Source: Reyranella sp.
GTDB taxonomy: Bacteria; Pseudomonadota; Alphaproteobacteria; Reyranellales; Reyranellaceae
Direction of reading: 5' to 3'
Length of the DNA stretch: 9,041 bases
Assembly: GCA_004296815.1 (NCBI GenBank)
Contig: SCVT01000469.1
Coordinates: 1-9,041 of the forward strand
The notes beneath the pieces were generated by a model. The model did not search any database. It had not been told where the DNA came from and saw nothing but the letters and a program-made list of their open reading frames with translations. Positions 8,074 through 9,041 of this stretch are shown here, one piece after another. A program made the translations under genes and the position numbers. Numbering within the stretch: the first letter of the stretch is position 1; each line of letters begins with the position of its first letter.

Positions 8074-8577
8074 ATGAAAAGACGTACGCTCCTCGCCGCA
8101 CCGCTCGTCGCGTCCGTGGCGGCCCTGGCGATGGTTGGCTGCACGGGCGAGGGCAAAATGCTGCAGGTGTCGGCGCCTCCGCCTGCGCAGCCGACCGCGA
8201 AGGTCGAGCGCGTCGTCGTCTGGCTTCCGCCGGAGACGGGCCTGGTCAGCGACAGGCTGGGCGATGCGTTCGTGTCGGCCTTCGCGAAGTACAACGTGCC
8301 GGTACGGTATGGCCGCGCATCGGCCCTCGAACTCAACCGGGGCGAGGACCAGGCGCGCCTGATGAACGAGCTCCGCGCGACGCATCGCGTGGAGGTCGAG
8401 GTCTCATCCTTCCGGCAGGCCGGCGGCACCCCGGCGGAATGGACGCTCGCGGTCGCCGTCTACACCGGCACCGGCAGGACACGGCTCATGACGGTCCAGT
8501 ATCGGCCGGGCGGCGCCTACGACTATTCGGTCGCCAATGCGGTCGTGCAGCAGCTTCACGAGCGCGGGTATCTCTAG
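8074..8577 (+). CDS. Lipoprotein with Tat-like signal, partner of upstream lipoprotein
   Basis: Predicted 167-residue lipoprotein. ATG 8074 has GGGGAG seven bases upstream. The N-terminus MKRRTLLAAPL suggests a twin-arginine or basic signal, with lipidation expected at Cys23 (M-V-G-C; the -3 position is unusual). A Pro/Ala linker (APPPAQPTAK) is followed by strand VERVVVWLPP, helix SDRLGDAFVSAFAKY, strand VPVRYGRA, strand RVEVEVSSFRQ, strands WTLAVAVYTGTGRTRLMTVQ and a closing helix ANAVVQQLHERGYL. The element order and the final 'helix-G-x-L' end are like the upstream lipoprotein. The two may be distant paralogues or subunits of one envelope complex; that is inference. The stop lies inside the purine-rich SD region of the next gene. 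Confidence 0.86.
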   Translation: MKRRTLLAAPLVASVAALAMVGCTGEGKMLQVSAPPPAQPTAKVERVVVWLPPETGLVSDRLGDAFVSAFAKYNVPVRYGRASALELNRGEDQARLMNELRATHRVEVEVSSFRQAGGTPAEWTLAVAVYTGTGRTRLMTVQYRPGGAYDYSVANAVVQQLHERGYL

Positions 8578-8590
8578 AGAGGACCGGGCC

Positions 8591-9041
8591 ATGTCCCTGC
8601 GGAGGCTCTTCGGAAGTCTGCTGATCGCGTTGACGGCAGGCGCCACGGCCGCCTCGGCCGGCGAGTTCGTCGAGATCGAGGGCGGCACGGGCGCCGAGCG
8701 GGTGCGGCTGGTGGGCTATCTTGCCAAGCCGGCCGGGCCGGGGCCGTTCGCGGCAGTCGTGCTGGTGCACGGCTGCGGCGGCTTCCACAGCTCGATGATC
8801 TCCTGGGCCGACCGCGTGTCGCGCTACGGCTACGTCACGCTTGCGGTCGACAGCTTCGGTCCACGCGGGCTCGACAACGATTGCGGCGGCATCTTCCCGC
8901 ACCAGACGGCGGATGCGCCGGCGGCGCTGCGCTATCTCGCGGCGAAGCCCTTCGTCCGCCCGTCCCATGTCGCACTGATGGGCTTCTCGCAGGGCGGCAG
9001 CGCCGTCCTCGCCAACCTTGAAAAGCCCGACTCGGGCTTCC
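8591..9041 (+). CDS. Exported dienelactone-hydrolase-like protein, 3'-truncated
   Basis: The first 150 residues are present and the gene runs off the window. ATG 8591 follows GAGAGGA by seven bases. A signal peptide (MSLRRLFGSLLIALTAG...) ends with ASA (residue 23), so the enzyme is exported. The alpha/beta hydrolase core follows: strand and oxyanion region AAVVLVHGCGG (54-64), then SWADRVSRYGYVTLAVDSFG (71-90), typical of the dienelactone-hydrolase family, and the nucleophile elbow ALMGFSQGG (128-136, Ser133). Catalytic Asp and His would lie beyond the edge. Cys62 and Cys98 could pair in the periplasm. Dienelactone hydrolases often use Cys as nucleophile; this member has Ser, so a generic esterase or peptidase role is as likely. 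It lies 13 bases after the lipoprotein gene. Confidence 0.9.
   Translation, partial: MSLRRLFGSLLIALTAGATAASAGEFVEIEGGTGAERVRLVGYLAKPAGPGPFAAVVLVHGCGGFHSSMISWADRVSRYGYVTLAVDSFGPRGLDNDCGGIFPHQTADAPAALRYLAAKPFVRPSHVALMGFSQGGSAVLANLEKPDSGF

Overview
This window is high-GC DNA (roughly two thirds G+C by eye) with tightly packed genes. It most likely comes from an alphaproteobacterium. The evidence is the codon usage, the PRC-barrel protein type, the many small lipoproteins and the AlaS style; no rRNA or other marker is present, so the genus is left open. The left edge cuts into alaS and the right edge cuts into a dienelactone-hydrolase-like gene.

Layout. (1) 2-3585, plus strand: the main part of alanyl-tRNA synthetase, then a small lipoprotein gene overlapping its stop by ATGA, a two-helix membrane protein overlapping that one by GTGA, and, after 22 bases, a second lipoprotein with a Gly/Trp-rich patch and a BamE/SmpA-like look. 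The first three genes are probably co-transcribed. (2) 3588-5142, minus strand: a PRC-barrel protein meeting the lipoprotein tail to tail, a 75-residue winged-helix-like protein, and a 231-residue helix-turn-helix protein resembling a phage terminase small subunit. (3) 5143-5227: an AT-rich divergent control region with a near-consensus sigma-70 promoter for the helix-turn-helix gene and three ATAGGA repeats. (4) 5228-7379: an exported alpha/beta hydrolase (plus), a small two-helix membrane protein (minus, tail to tail with the hydrolase) and a membrane-anchored SGNH/GDSL hydrolase (plus). (5) 7493-9041, plus strand: a likely operon of two lipoproteins with similar architecture and an exported dienelactone-hydrolase-like enzyme that runs off the window.

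Apart from alaS, most of the genes encode envelope or exported proteins of poorly characterised families. I see no tRNA, rRNA, CRISPR array, insertion sequence or clear rho-independent terminator. I do not see a convincing new multi-gene system. The best leads are the terminase-like regulator with its repeat-bearing promoter, the paired lipoproteins upstream of the dienelactone-hydrolase-like gene, and the leader of the PRC-barrel gene, where an inverted repeat is followed by two tandem GGAG-start modules.
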